Position numbers and translations under genes: made by a program
Shown: positions 63,915-64,000 of the stretch, one piece after another
Position numbering within the stretch: position 1 is the stretch's first letter
Layout of the letters: the number at the start of each line of letters is the position of its first letter
Notes under the pieces: generated by a model
The model's input: only the letters and a program-made list of their open reading frames with translations
Database searches by the model: none
Told to the model about the DNA's origin: nothing
NCBI GenBank assembly: GCA_002633115.1
Contig: NWBJ01000136.1
Span: forward strand, 113,530-177,529
DNA: 64,000 bases
DNA from: Muribaculaceae bacterium Zag1
GTDB lineage: Bacteria > Bacteroidota > Bacteroidia > Bacteroidales > Muribaculaceae
Reading direction: 5' to 3'

Positions 63915-64000
63915 TCATTTAATGAGTATTTTTGCTACGGTTTTGGCGAGGGGAAAGTTGGGGCTGTCGGCTCCGTAGCTCCAATACATGCCCCCTCGCA
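63915..64000 (-). CDS. 3' end of a gene, possibly GH18 family
   Basis: Only the last 27 residues are inside the window: RGGMYWSYGADSPNFPLAKTVAKILIK, then a stop at 63915-63917. The GGMYW-x-Y-x-x-D pattern resembles the last barrel strand of GH18 proteins (GGxMxWxxxxD). The bulk of the gene is outside the window, so the call is tentative. Confidence 0.4.
   Translation of the reverse strand, partial: RGGMYWSYGADSPNFPLAKTVAKILIK

Overview
Chromosomal segment of a Bacteroidales gut-type bacterium. A Muribaculaceae-like lineage is my best guess, from memory of gene content rather than a search. The evidence is Bacteroidetes promoters (TTTG, 19-20 bp, TAnnTTTG) upstream of many genes, a complex I operon without nuoEFG, an atpD-C-B-E-F-H-A-G gene order, a T9SS-type C-terminal tail, and an Mfa/Fim-type lipoprotein pilus operon.

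Layout. 1-5955 (minus): a TolC / membrane-fusion / ABC-permease / ABC-ATPase efflux operon with a decayed permease remnant and a sigma-54-like promoter. 6067-15823: an accessory island of P-loop ATPases. It holds two PF01637-like STAND-type ATPases, one intact and one frameshifted AAA-ATPase_like/PDDEXK_9 protein, a truncated nuclease, a truncated HigA-like antitoxin and small secreted proteins. Five copies of a 33-bp palindrome lie between these genes, and other perfect hairpins sit beside them. 15891-18971: a T9SS-tailed secreted protein, a Crp/Fnr regulator and a PAS protein. 18989-36596 (minus): one energy locus in which the whole ATP synthase operon sits between nuoH and nuoI. 36861-42224: fbaA, ribBA, a 41-bp minisatellite, an LptF/G permease and a DUF308/HdeD-like membrane protein.

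42425-48894 (minus) is the most exciting region. It is a compact candidate ubiquitin-like conjugation operon: JAMM peptidase, stand-alone E2 with HPN/Cys/W-T-P signatures, 61-residue protein, E1/ThiF enzyme (ATGA-coupled), a divergent Hsp100 unfoldase and a membrane SH3 protein. No classical ubiquitin with a Gly-Gly tail is visible. The 61-residue protein and the SH3 protein share a short [YF]-[ND]-x-x-TGK-x-x-VI motif. Several gaps in the operon carry heptanucleotide repeats.

49008-64000 (plus): mutS2, a candidate structured ncRNA with its own promoter and terminator, a small XRE-type regulator, a six-gene Mfa/Fim-like pilus operon with base composition that changes inside the shaft and tip genes, a small acidic protein with an agmatine-deiminase-family enzyme, and the 3' end of a possible GH18 gene.

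Long perfect hairpins directly after stop codons are a recurrent feature of this genome. No tRNA, rRNA or CRISPR array was recognised. All family assignments are from reading motifs; no database search was run.
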